Below are positions 43,831 through 52,275 of a DNA stretch of 64,000 nt, piece after piece. This DNA is from JAWLCA01 sp041687395 (GTDB lineage: Bacteria > Pseudomonadota > Alphaproteobacteria > Rhodobacterales > Rhodobacteraceae): positions 62,001 through 126,000 of the forward strand of contig JAWLCA010000006.1 in NCBI GenBank assembly GCA_041687395.1. The letters run 5' to 3'. The stretch's first letter is position 1, and every line of letters starts with the position of its first letter. Both the position numbers and the translations under genes were made by a program. The notes under the pieces were generated by a model, which searched no databases, had not been told where the DNA came from, and was given only the letters and a program-made list of their open reading frames with translations.

Positions 43831-45138
43831 ATGGACCCGTCTTCAACATTGCTTGACACAGCGTTCTGGATCACCGCTTCAGCAATCCTTTTGCTGCTTG
43901 TCCTGTCCGCGTTCTTTTCCGGTTCAGAAACAGCACTGACCGCGTCGTCCCGTGGCAAACTGAGGGCGCAGGCCGACAAGGGCACACGCGGGGCCGAGAC
44001 GGCGCTTCTGATCACCGAGGACAACGAGCGCCTGATCGGCGCGGTCCTTCTGGGCAACAACATGGTCAACATTCTGGCCGCATCGCTGGCGACCGCGCTG
44101 TTCACGCGGCTGTTCGGCGAAAGCGGCGTCGCGCTCGCCACGCTGGTGATGACGCTGCTGGTACTTATCTTTGCCGAAGTCCTGCCCAAGACCTATGCCA
44201 TCACCAACCCCGAATCCGCCGCCTCACGCGTGGCGCCAATAATTCGCGTTGTCGTTCTGGTGTTTTCGCCGGTGGTGTCGGCGGTTCGTTTGCTCGTCCG
44301 CCTGATCTTGCGTGGTTTCGGAGTGCGCGCGGACCCCGACAGTCACATCCTGTCCCTGCGCGATGAGATCGCCGGTGCATTGGCATTGGGCCATTCCGAG
44401 GGCACCGTCGAGAAGGAAGACCGCGACCGCCTTCTGGGCGCGCTGGATCTGTCAGACCGGACGGTGGAAGAAATCATGCTCCATCGCAGCGAGGTCGAGA
44501 TGGTCGATGTGGACAGTGCGCCCGACGCGATCATCTCACAGGTGCTCGCCTCGCCGCACACCCGCCTGCCCGCCTTTCAGGGCGAGCGCGAGAACATCGT
44601 CGGGGTGATCCACTCAAAGGATCTGTTTCGCGAAGTCGAGCGTCTGATCCAGCTGGGCGGCGGGCGGATGGACGCCACAGCGGCGCTGAAGGTCACCGAT
44701 GTGGCGCGCGATGCCTATTTCGTTCCCGAGACCACGCCGCTGGACGAGCAGATGCGGCAGTTCCTGAAACAGCGCTCGCATTTCGCACTGGTGGTGGATG
44801 AATACGGCTCGCTACGCGGGTTGATCACGCTCGAAGATATTCTTGAGGAAATCGTTGGTGAGATCACGGATGAATTCGATACCGACGACGACGTGGCTCT
44901 GAAGGCCAACGAGGCAGGCGATTACCTGATCGACGGTGCGATGACGATCCGCGACCTGAATCGTGCTCTGGAATGGTCGCTGCCCGATGACGAAGCCAAT
45001 ACCATCGCCGGGCTTGTCATTCACGAAGCACAGATGATCCCCGCAGAGGGGCAGGTCTTTTCCTTTCACGGCTTCCGTTTCGAGGTTGCGGGCCGCAAGG
45101 ACAACCGGATCACGCAACTTCGCGTCCGGCCACTCTGA
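43831..45138 (+). CDS. CNNM/CBS/CorC-domain membrane protein (HlyC/CorC family)
   Basis: The 435-residue protein has a DUF21/CNNM membrane domain (about residues 10-190, with SGSETALTASSR), a CBS pair (about 205-335, with VMLHRSEVEMVDVD-type start, SPHTRLPAF and YGSLRGLITLEDILEEIVGEI), and a C-terminal CorC_HlyC FAD-like domain. Relatives are linked to magnesium/cobalt efflux or ion homeostasis; older labels as hemolysin are misleading. It starts 18 bases after pabC and stops nine bases before the convergent histidine kinase stop. Confidence 0.9.
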   Translation: MDPSSTLLDTAFWITASAILLLLVLSAFFSGSETALTASSRGKLRAQADKGTRGAETALLITEDNERLIGAVLLGNNMVNILAASLATALFTRLFGESGVALATLVMTLLVLIFAEVLPKTYAITNPESAASRVAPIIRVVVLVFSPVVSAVRLLVRLILRGFGVRADPDSHILSLRDEIAGALALGHSEGTVEKEDRDRLLGALDLSDRTVEEIMLHRSEVEMVDVDSAPDAIISQVLASPHTRLPAFQGERENIVGVIHSKDLFREVERLIQLGGGRMDATAALKVTDVARDAYFVPETTPLDEQMRQFLKQRSHFALVVDEYGSLRGLITLEDILEEIVGEITDEFDTDDDVALKANEAGDYLIDGAMTIRDLNRALEWSLPDDEANTIAGLVIHEAQMIPAEGQVFSFHGFRFEVAGRKDNRITQLRVRPL

Positions 45139-45146
45139 CCTCGCCC

Positions 45147-48100
45147 TCAGGCCGGTGCCATCACCCGCTGGATCGCATCCACCAGATCCTCGCGTCGGAA
45201 CGGTTTTGCCACATGGGCCGCAAAGCCGTTCGCCAGGTAGTCCTCGACCTGATGCGCCATGGCATTCGCGGTGATCGCGACGGCAGGCGGCAGTGCGAGG
45301 CCATTCTGCTGCGAGCGTTCGTTCAAGGTTGACAAGGCGGTGATCCCGTCCACCTCCGGCATCGAGATGTCGAACAGCAACAGGTCGAAGGCACCCGGCT
45401 CCCACGCCTCGATCGCTTCGCGGCCGTTATTCACGATGGTACAGGCTACGCCGAGGCTGCCCAGCATTGCTTTCAGGATCAGCCTGTTGGTCGCATTGTC
45501 GTCAGCGACCAGCGCCCGTACCCCAGCTAATGCGCTCGCGACCACGGCGGGCGGCGCAGGCTCGGGTGCGCTCGTCTCTGGCTCGGTCGCGGCCTCGCGC
45601 AGGGGCAGCGACAGGCGCACTCGGGTTCCCTGCCCCGGCGCGCTTTCCACCGTGATCTGGCCCTGCATCAGATCCACAAGCCGGCGGACGATCGACAATC
45701 CAAGACCAGTGCCGCCAAACCTGCGGGTGACCGTCCCGTCAGCCTGCTCGAAGGCTTCAAAGACGCGATTGGCCTGATCCTGGCTCATTCCGATGCCGGT
45801 GTCGCGCAAATCGAAGATGATCATGTCATCCGGCTTGCAGTCCAAGGTGAGCGTGATCTCACCCCTCTCGGTGAACTTCACCGCGTTGCTGACCAGATTA
45901 TGCAGGATCTGCAGCAGCCGGTGCTGATCGCCTAGCCGCGGTCGATCCGCCCCCGGACCAGTGAGCACGGTCAGAGAGATACCCTTTTCCTCCGCCCGCA
46001 GTCCATGCAGGGCCTCGACCCGGCGCGCCAGATCGGAGGGACGGAAGACCATCTCTTCAAGAGACAGCTTGTTCGCCTCGATCTTCGACAGATCGAGAAT
46101 GTCGTTCAGAATTCCCAAGAGCGCCTCTCCGGATTCGCGGATGGTGCCGACCATACGCTTCTGTTCTGGTTCGCAGACAGCCTCGTCAAGCAGTTCCGCA
46201 AGTCCCAGCACGCCGTTGAGCGGCGTGCGTATCTCATGGCTCATGTTCGCCAAGAATACCGACTTCGCGGCATTGGCCTCTTCAGCACGCCGCAACGCGC
46301 CGTACAGCGCCGTGATATCCGATCCTACCCCGCGATACCCCGCAAACGTGCCGTCAGCGTCGTAGTAGGGCGCGCCGCTGATCTGAACCCATATCTTGCG
46401 CCCGTCCTGTCCGACCAGAGCGTAGACGAAGTTCTTGAACGGCTCTCGCCGCTCGATCTTCTCGTCAATGACCGACCAGTCGGCCGAGTTTCGGGTCTCG
46501 GGCATGCGCGCCAGATACTCGGATCGGGTGTGTCCCATATAGTCATCCGGGTTGCAGCCTGTCGCATGTTGGAAGCTTTCGGACAGGTAGGTGAAGCGCA
46601 GATCGGCATCCTGCTCCCAGAACCAGTCGGTGGAGACCGCAGCGATGTCCAGAAACCTGCGTTCGGCAGCATCGCGTTCGGCAAGCGCGCGCTGCAGCTC
46701 GGCGTTGGTCGCCAGCAACTCTTCTTCCTGCTGCCGACGCTCGTTGATGTCCAGATGCACGCCGGCCATCACTTCGGGTCGGCCGTCTGCGCCCCAATGG
46801 GCGACGCGCCCGCGCGACAACACCCAGACCCAATGGCCGGCCTTGTGGCGCATGCGGAATTCGTAGTGGAACTGCTCCTGCCTGCGCTTGAACACCTCCC
46901 CAAGAAGGACATCGATGCGCGCCATGTCGTCCGGGTGCACAAGGCTGCGCCAGACGTCGATGCCGACAGGGTCGAGCTCTGACCGGCTGTAACCGATGAT
47001 TGCTGCCCATCGGTCATTGATGACATTCGCGCCCGTTTCCAGGTGCCATTCCCAGGTTCCGACCTCGGCCCCGTCGATGATATCCGACAGCCGCCGCTCC
47101 GCATGCTTCAACTCGGTGACATCAACGCGCATGCCAACGCGACCGCCATCGGCCGTCACCTTTTCGATCGCGCGCAGCCATCGCCCGCTGCTGAGTTGCA
47201 ACTCCGTCTCGTGCATCGGAGAGCGATGCGTCGCAAGCGCCTGGGCGCGCCACTCTTCCTCGCGGCCGATGGCCGAAGCGTAGATGCCCAATCGCAGACC
47301 CTCATCCACGATGTCTTCGAACTGCGCACCCGGCACCATCATGTGTGCCAGTTCTGGATAGAACTCCTTGTAGCGCGCATTGCACAGAAGCAACCGATCG
47401 TCGGGATCGAAGTAGACGAAGGCGTCCGGCAGCGCCTCCACCGCTGCCGTGAACTGGACCCGCGCACGCGATGCCTCTTCCGCCAGACGTGCCAAGGCCG
47501 CTTCCTGCACCTTGCGCTGGGTGATGTCGGTCTCGACCGAGACATGACCGGTGATTTGCCCGGTTTGGTCGCGCATGGGCTGGATGTTCATGTCCACCCA
47601 GTAGCGCCCGCCGTCCCGTGTCCGGTTCAGCATTTCTGCCCGGGCGGATTTGCCGTTGGCCACGGCCGCATCAATCCTAGCGGCGGTATCTGGATCGGTG
47701 TCCTCGCACCGCATCACCTCGCTCGGATGCCGGCCGATCACGTCTTGAAGCCGATAACCCGTGCGCGCCTCATAGGCCGGATTCACCCAGGTGATCCGCT
47801 GATCGGCATCCACCATGACCACAAGGTTCGTCATGTGGGTGACGACCCGGCTCAACCGCTCCAGTTCGCGTCTCTGCGCTTCTTCGGTCGTGGAATCGCG
47901 GATCACGAAGACGAAGCCCGGCTCCTGCCCCTGGTCCTGAGGCTCTCGCCGAGCGCCTGAGACGGTGAATGTCTTTTCACCCAACGAATACTTGTGCACG
48001 CCGGACCGCCCGTGTTCCGTGACCTCGGCCATCACCAGACGGCCCAGCGCCGCCACATGAGGGGGAAGAATCTCTTCCAGTGTTCGGCCGATTACCTCTG

Positions 48101-48812
48101 ACGGGGGCTTCAGCAGCAGGTCAGGAAAGGACGTATGCACATCCGTGTAGCGGCCTGCCGAGTCGAACTCGAACACCAGGTCAGGCATGGCGTCCAGCGT
48201 CGCGCGCAACTGATCCCGTGCCTTGGCAAGCGACTGCCGGGCCTCGGCCTCGGCCCGCGCGATGTCACGCCGCTTCAGAAGCGTCGCGATGCCGTCAGCG
48301 ACGGAACGCAGCAACAGCACTTCTGCAGAGGTGAAGTCCCGTGGCGTCCGCACGACATCGTAACCCACGAAACCGAAGAGCCTGCCGTCATCCAGCATCG
48401 GGACGAGCAGGATCGATTTGATCTGCTGCGCCAGAAGATGGCCCCGGATCGGCAGGTCGGCCGGCAGCGCCGCAACCTCCCTGACATGCACGCTTTCACC
48501 TGCTTGAAGGGTGGCGACCCAAGGCTCACTCAGCTTTGCCGAAATCTCTTGGAGGTGGCCGATCATCGGCTTCACACCGTTTTCGACCCATTCATGCGTG
48601 TTGCTGAGCGTGGACCCCGCCTCGTCGCGGCAAAAGACATAGGCCCTGTCGACGCCGGTGAAACCGGCCAAACGGGAAAGCGCCGTGTCGATTGCCTGAT
48701 CTGTCCGCTCGACCGGCGTGCGCAGCAGCGCCCCCAGAATGTCCACGACGAGCGCCTGCGCCTCGATCAGGCGCGCCTCCGTTCGCGCGGAAACCGTCGG
48801 GTCAAACTCCAT
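45147..48812 (-). CDS. Hybrid sensor histidine kinase with GAF and five PAS domains
   Basis: The 1221-residue protein has no clear membrane helix. Domains in order are GAF (about 30-180), PAS modules near 200-315, 325-435, 450-570, 585-695 and 715-835, a dimerisation domain with phospho-His859 (SHEIRTPLNG), and an HK ATPase with N-box HNLVSNAVKF (971-980), DTGIG (1004-1008) and GGTGLGL (1033-1039). A receiver follows with Asp1148 (LLFDISMPEVDG) and Lys1203. It has all residues for autophosphorylation and relay, but no Hpt domain and no partner regulator next to it. It is a cytoplasmic multi-signal sensor; its ligands are unknown. Confidence 0.93.
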   Translation of the reverse strand: MEFDPTVSARTEARLIEAQALVVDILGALLRTPVERTDQAIDTALSRLAGFTGVDRAYVFCRDEAGSTLSNTHEWVENGVKPMIGHLQEISAKLSEPWVATLQAGESVHVREVAALPADLPIRGHLLAQQIKSILLVPMLDDGRLFGFVGYDVVRTPRDFTSAEVLLLRSVADGIATLLKRRDIARAEAEARQSLAKARDQLRATLDAMPDLVFEFDSAGRYTDVHTSFPDLLLKPPSEVIGRTLEEILPPHVAALGRLVMAEVTEHGRSGVHKYSLGEKTFTVSGARREPQDQGQEPGFVFVIRDSTTEEAQRRELERLSRVVTHMTNLVVMVDADQRITWVNPAYEARTGYRLQDVIGRHPSEVMRCEDTDPDTAARIDAAVANGKSARAEMLNRTRDGGRYWVDMNIQPMRDQTGQITGHVSVETDITQRKVQEAALARLAEEASRARVQFTAAVEALPDAFVYFDPDDRLLLCNARYKEFYPELAHMMVPGAQFEDIVDEGLRLGIYASAIGREEEWRAQALATHRSPMHETELQLSSGRWLRAIEKVTADGGRVGMRVDVTELKHAERRLSDIIDGAEVGTWEWHLETGANVINDRWAAIIGYSRSELDPVGIDVWRSLVHPDDMARIDVLLGEVFKRRQEQFHYEFRMRHKAGHWVWVLSRGRVAHWGADGRPEVMAGVHLDINERRQQEEELLATNAELQRALAERDAAERRFLDIAAVSTDWFWEQDADLRFTYLSESFQHATGCNPDDYMGHTRSEYLARMPETRNSADWSVIDEKIERREPFKNFVYALVGQDGRKIWVQISGAPYYDADGTFAGYRGVGSDITALYGALRRAEEANAAKSVFLANMSHEIRTPLNGVLGLAELLDEAVCEPEQKRMVGTIRESGEALLGILNDILDLSKIEANKLSLEEMVFRPSDLARRVEALHGLRAEEKGISLTVLTGPGADRPRLGDQHRLLQILHNLVSNAVKFTERGEITLTLDCKPDDMIIFDLRDTGIGMSQDQANRVFEAFEQADGTVTRRFGGTGLGLSIVRRLVDLMQGQITVESAPGQGTRVRLSLPLREAATEPETSAPEPAPPAVVASALAGVRALVADDNATNRLILKAMLGSLGVACTIVNNGREAIEAWEPGAFDLLLFDISMPEVDGITALSTLNERSQQNGLALPPAVAITANAMAHQVEDYLANGFAAHVAKPFRREDLVDAIQRVMAPA

Positions 48813-49065
48813 GCCGCCGTTCCTGTGGCCCTCGGGACGATCAACGCGTCAAACATACCGGGTATTTCGCAAAGCGCCATCGCCCAGGCAACCGGTCATG
48901 TCCCCCCGACCTGACGATAGCGGCAGAAAGGTAATCGAAAGGTTACCAAGGCAGAGGCCGCCGCATCATGAAGCGGTCGATGCAAAGCTATTTCTCGTTT
49001 TGAATCCGAACCCTGCGCGATGCGCGTCAGCCCCTCGCCTTCAAGCGATCAATTAACTGGAAAGT

Positions 49066-49090
49066 GCAAAGGAGGCCTGATCGGCCTCCT
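49066..49090 (-). terminator. Hairpin terminator after mtkB
   Basis: An 8-bp stem AGGAGGCC / GGCCTCCT (49070-49077 with 49083-49090) with a five-base loop is followed on the minus strand by TTTGC. It starts 16 bases past the mtkB stop and ends the mtk operon. The rest of the 293-base gap up to the histidine kinase start shows no gene. Confidence 0.68.
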
Positions 49091-49105
49091 GTTTATCCTC
49101 ACGGA

Positions 49106-50002
49106 TCAGGCCGCCTGTTTCTGGGACAGAACGCGCGCCACCGTCGCCCCCATTTCCGACGGCGTCGGCGCGACGACAATGCCCGCAGCGTTGAGAATTT
49201 CGACCTTTTCCTGTGCGCTCTCGCCAAAGGCCGAGATGATTGCCCCTGCATGCCCCATCTTGCGCCCCTTGGGCGCGGACAGGCCCGCGACGTAGGCGAT
49301 GACGGGCTTGGACATGTGATCGCGGGCAAAGGCTGCCGCCTCGGCCTCCTGCGGGCCGCCGATTTCGCCGATCATCATCACGGCGTCGGTATCCGGGTCG
49401 GCCTCGAACAATTCGAGGATGTCGCGGAAGGACGAGCCGTTTATCGGGTCTCCCCCGATGCCCACGCTTGTGGAGACACCGATGCCCAGCGCCTTCATCT
49501 GGCTGGCGGCCTCATACCCAAGTGTGCCGGAGCGGCCTACGATGCCCACGCGGCCGGGCATGTAGATGTGCGGGGGCATGATGCCCATGAACCCCTTGCC
49601 AGGGCTTATGATCCCGGCGCAGTTCGGACCGATCAACCGCATCTTACGATCGGCCGGATAGCGCCGCAGGAAGCGTTTTACCTTCATCATGTCCTGCGCA
49701 GGGATCCCGTCGGTCACGCAGACCGCTGTCCTGATGCCCGCATCCGCCGCCTCCATCATGGCGTCGGCGGCAAAAGGCGGCGGAACGAACAGCAGGCTCG
49801 CCTCAGCCCCGGTTTCGCGGACCGCCTGGCGGACCGTGTCGAACACCGGGCGGTCGAGAACCGTTTCGCCACCACGGCCGGGCGTGACCCCGGCCACGAC
49901 GTTTGTACCGTAGCGGATCATGTCCGCCGCGTGAAACTGGCCGATCCGCCCCGACATCCCCTGAACGATGACCGGCGTCTTTTCCGTGATCAGAATTGCC
50001 AT
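49106..50002 (-). CDS. mtkB: Malate-CoA ligase (malate thiokinase) alpha subunit
   Basis: The 298-residue protein is the CoA-binding, phospho-histidine subunit of a succinyl-CoA-synthetase-type ligase. His251 in KMGHAGAIISAFG is the phosphorylated residue, and GVTPGRGG, GPNCAGIISPGK and GRSGTLGYEA line the CoA site. The segments GPNCAGIISPGK, GYEAASQMK and GDPINGSSF follow the Methylobacterium MtkB pattern rather than E. coli SucD, which has GPNCPGVITPG and GDPIPGSNF. It should make malyl-CoA from malate with ATP. ATG 50002 has GAGGAGGGA upstream; the frame to 50131 lies in mtkA. Confidence 0.85.
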   Translation of the reverse strand: MAILITEKTPVIVQGMSGRIGQFHAADMIRYGTNVVAGVTPGRGGETVLDRPVFDTVRQAVRETGAEASLLFVPPPFAADAMMEAADAGIRTAVCVTDGIPAQDMMKVKRFLRRYPADRKMRLIGPNCAGIISPGKGFMGIMPPHIYMPGRVGIVGRSGTLGYEAASQMKALGIGVSTSVGIGGDPINGSSFRDILELFEADPDTDAVMMIGEIGGPQEAEAAAFARDHMSKPVIAYVAGLSAPKGRKMGHAGAIISAFGESAQEKVEILNAAGIVVAPTPSEMGATVARVLSQKQAA

Positions 50003-50015
50003 CTCTGTTCCCTCC

Positions 50016-51188
50016 TCAGGCCGCAAGCGCGGTGCGGGCCGCCACGGCGCGCTCTGCCGCGTCGGCCAGTGTGTCGGCGGTGATGATCGGAAGCCCGGAC
50101 TCTTGCAGGATCTGCCGACCTTCCTCGACATTCGTGCCGGCCAGGCGCACCACCACCGGGATCTTCACATCCACTTCGCGGTAGGCCTTCACGATCCCCT
50201 CGGCCACCCAGTCACAACGATTGATGCCGGCAAAGACGTTGACGAGCATAACCTGCACCTTGCGGTCCCCCAGAACGGTGCGGAAGGCGCGCACTACCCG
50301 CTCGGGGCTGGCCCCGCCGCCGATATCCAGAAAGTTCGCCGGTTCGCCCCCCGACAGCTTGATCATGTCCATCGTGGCCATGGCGAGGCCTGCGCCGTTG
50401 ATGATGCATCCGATATCGCCATCCAGCCCCACGTAGGACAGGCCGTAGTCCCCGGCCGCGCTTTCACGCGGATCCTCCTGCGCGCGGTCACGCAACTCCG
50501 CAACTTGGGGTCGGCGGAACAGGGCGTTCGTGTCAAAGCTCATCTTGGCGTCCAGCGCGACCAGATCGCCGCTGCCGGTAATCACCAGCGGATTGATCTC
50601 CACCATCGTCGCGTCCATGTCGCGATAGGCGCGGTAGCAGGCGCGCAGGATGGTCACCATCTTGGCCACCTGCCCCGCATTCAGACCCAGGTCAAAGGCC
50701 AGTTCGCGGGCCTGAAATTCTGCCAGTCCGACGGCAGGATCGACGACCATGCGCCGCAGACTGTCGGGATCGGACTCTGCCAGATCCTCGATCTCCATGC
50801 CGCCATGGGCGGAGGCCACGATCATGATCCTCTCGGATTTCCGGTCAAGCACGAAGCCTAGATAAAGCTCCTGCTTGATGTCCGACGCTTCTTCCACCCA
50901 CAGCCGGTAGACGCCCTTTCCCTGCGCGTCTGTCTGCTTGGTCACCAATTGCTTGCCGAACAGGCCCGCGGCAAAGTCTCGCACCTCTTCCTCGGACCGG
51001 CACAGCTTCACCCCGCCAGCCGCTCCGCGGCCGCCCGAATGTACCTGCGCCTTGACCACCCAGGCGTCGCCGCCGAGTTGCCGGGCATGATAACCTGCCT
51101 GTTCGGGGCTGTAGGCTAGGCCGCCCCGCGGTACCGGCACGCCAAATCGGGCCAGAATCTCCTTGGCCTGATATTCGTGAATATCCAT
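50016..51188 (-). CDS. mtkA: Malate-CoA ligase (malate thiokinase) beta subunit
   Basis: This 390-residue ATP-grasp subunit starts MDIHEYQAKEILARFGV and has VKAQVHSGGRG, GGVKLCRS, ELYLGFVLDRKSERI, DATMVEINPLV, and the C-terminal INGAGLAMATMDMIK, FLDIGGGAS and VNVFAGINRCDWVAEGIVKA. Segments such as KLCRS, LYLGFVLDRK and FAGINRCDWVAEG are shared with Methylobacterium MtkA, so the substrate is probably malate; succinate remains possible. It sits 13 bases before mtkB with GGGGAGAGGG upstream. Malyl-CoA would be cleaved to acetyl-CoA and glyoxylate, but no malyl-CoA lyase gene is in the window. Confidence 0.85.
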   Translation of the reverse strand: MDIHEYQAKEILARFGVPVPRGGLAYSPEQAGYHARQLGGDAWVVKAQVHSGGRGAAGGVKLCRSEEEVRDFAAGLFGKQLVTKQTDAQGKGVYRLWVEEASDIKQELYLGFVLDRKSERIMIVASAHGGMEIEDLAESDPDSLRRMVVDPAVGLAEFQARELAFDLGLNAGQVAKMVTILRACYRAYRDMDATMVEINPLVITGSGDLVALDAKMSFDTNALFRRPQVAELRDRAQEDPRESAAGDYGLSYVGLDGDIGCIINGAGLAMATMDMIKLSGGEPANFLDIGGGASPERVVRAFRTVLGDRKVQVMLVNVFAGINRCDWVAEGIVKAYREVDVKIPVVVRLAGTNVEEGRQILQESGLPIITADTLADAAERAVAARTALAA

Positions 51189-51200
51189 CTGCCCTCTCCC

Positions 51201-52106
51201 CTACTCCGCCGCGATATCGAAAGATGACGCCGGATCCCCGTCATCCAGCCCAAGGTGGGCCCGAACGGCCGACATACCGGCCCCCGGAATAATGCCTGCA
51301 CCAGCCTCGAACAGCGCCGACTCAAGCGTCGCAATCGCGCTCAGACAGTCTCGACCGGTCATCCCGACGGGATGTGCAATGCTCAGGATCTGTCCGCGGG
51401 CCGGATCGTAGAAGCTGTCGGCCTGTATTCCATTCAGCGCCCACAGGCGGCGGGCCACCTCGGCCGCGTCGATGATTTCCGAAAGACGGATTGCGCTCAC
51501 GGCGTGCGCTGCGATCCGCGGGCGTCGAGCGACGAACCCCAGATCGAGCGCTGCCAGACCCAGGCGGAAGGCTGCGACAATCCCATCGTGCGCGTCCAAC
51601 TGTGTCCGGACCGATGCGAACTCGCCGTCGGCGATCACAACATCCGCACCGATATCGTCCGACGGCATCTGGAATGAAGCCGCCGATGCCTCGACCAGCA
51701 GAAGCGCATCATGGAAGCTCTCGTCCATTGCGCGGCGCACTGCAACGAGATCGGAAATCACACCGGAAGACCGCTCGACAAGCAGCACGAAAACGGCTTT
51801 GACCTCGTCCACCAAATCGCGCCCGAGTACGCGCGCGAGATCGCGGGCTGGAACATCCTCGCCCAGATCCGAATTCAAGACCTCGACCTGAAACCCCATA
51901 TCTCGCAACAGCGTGGCGCGCCGCGCCGACACAAAGCCGTTGACCAGAACGACCACCCGATCGCCCGACTTCAGGGCCGCGGAGACACCCCGATGCCACT
52001 GCGCTGACACCGAGAGGTCGGGCATGCTGTCGGCAGGAACCATGTGCGCCGGCAGCGGCACGGTCACGCGGTCAAGTCGGCCTTCTGGCGTCAACAGGTC
52101 AAGCAT
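51201..52106 (-). CDS. Class V aminotransferase-like protein lacking the PLP lysine (serine-glyoxylate aminotransferase homologue)
   Basis: The 301-residue protein aligns by eye with serine-glyoxylate aminotransferase over two blocks. Residues 40-160 (LKSGDRVVVL, LRDMGFQVEVL, EVKAVFVL, SSGVISDLVAVRRAMD) match its N-terminal half, and residues 240-295 (GQILSIAHPVGMTGRD, LESALFEAGAG) match its C-terminal domain. The lysine expected after the SGSQK-type motif is Glu162 (ADGEF), the cofactor Asp is Glu139, and about 70 residues between the blocks are missing. It is therefore probably not a PLP enzyme. It has a full frame, a ribosome site (GGGGGGA), and leads the mtkA-mtkB operon by 12 bases. Confidence 0.7.
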   Translation of the reverse strand: MLDLLTPEGRLDRVTVPLPAHMVPADSMPDLSVSAQWHRGVSAALKSGDRVVVLVNGFVSARRATLLRDMGFQVEVLNSDLGEDVPARDLARVLGRDLVDEVKAVFVLLVERSSGVISDLVAVRRAMDESFHDALLLVEASAASFQMPSDDIGADVVIADGEFASVRTQLDAHDGIVAAFRLGLAALDLGFVARRPRIAAHAVSAIRLSEIIDAAEVARRLWALNGIQADSFYDPARGQILSIAHPVGMTGRDCLSAIATLESALFEAGAGIIPGAGMSAVRAHLGLDDGDPASSFDIAAE

Positions 52107-52176
52107 CGTGATCCCCCCACGTCTGTGTGGGAAGGGATGGCACCTGGGGACGGATGTGCAAAATGAAAGCGGGTTC

Positions 52177-52202
52177 TGCTGTAAACGCGAGAGTTTACAG
52201 CA
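52177..52202. promoter_or_regulatory. Inverted-repeat operator candidate in the mtk / scfR divergent promoter
   Basis: A perfect 10-bp inverted repeat TGCTGTAAAC / GTTTACAGCA with a six-base spacer lies midway between the divergent mtk operon and the ScfR-type regulator. Its GTTTAC half resembles the GTTTGCAA-like sites known for RamB and PccR relatives. It is the obvious candidate site for the neighbouring regulator. Confidence 0.65.
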
Positions 52203-52275
52203 TACAGGCTTTGTAATAGTGTAAATTCAATCAAGTTCCCCGGCAGCGCACCGCCTCCAACAGCGGCAGGCACAC

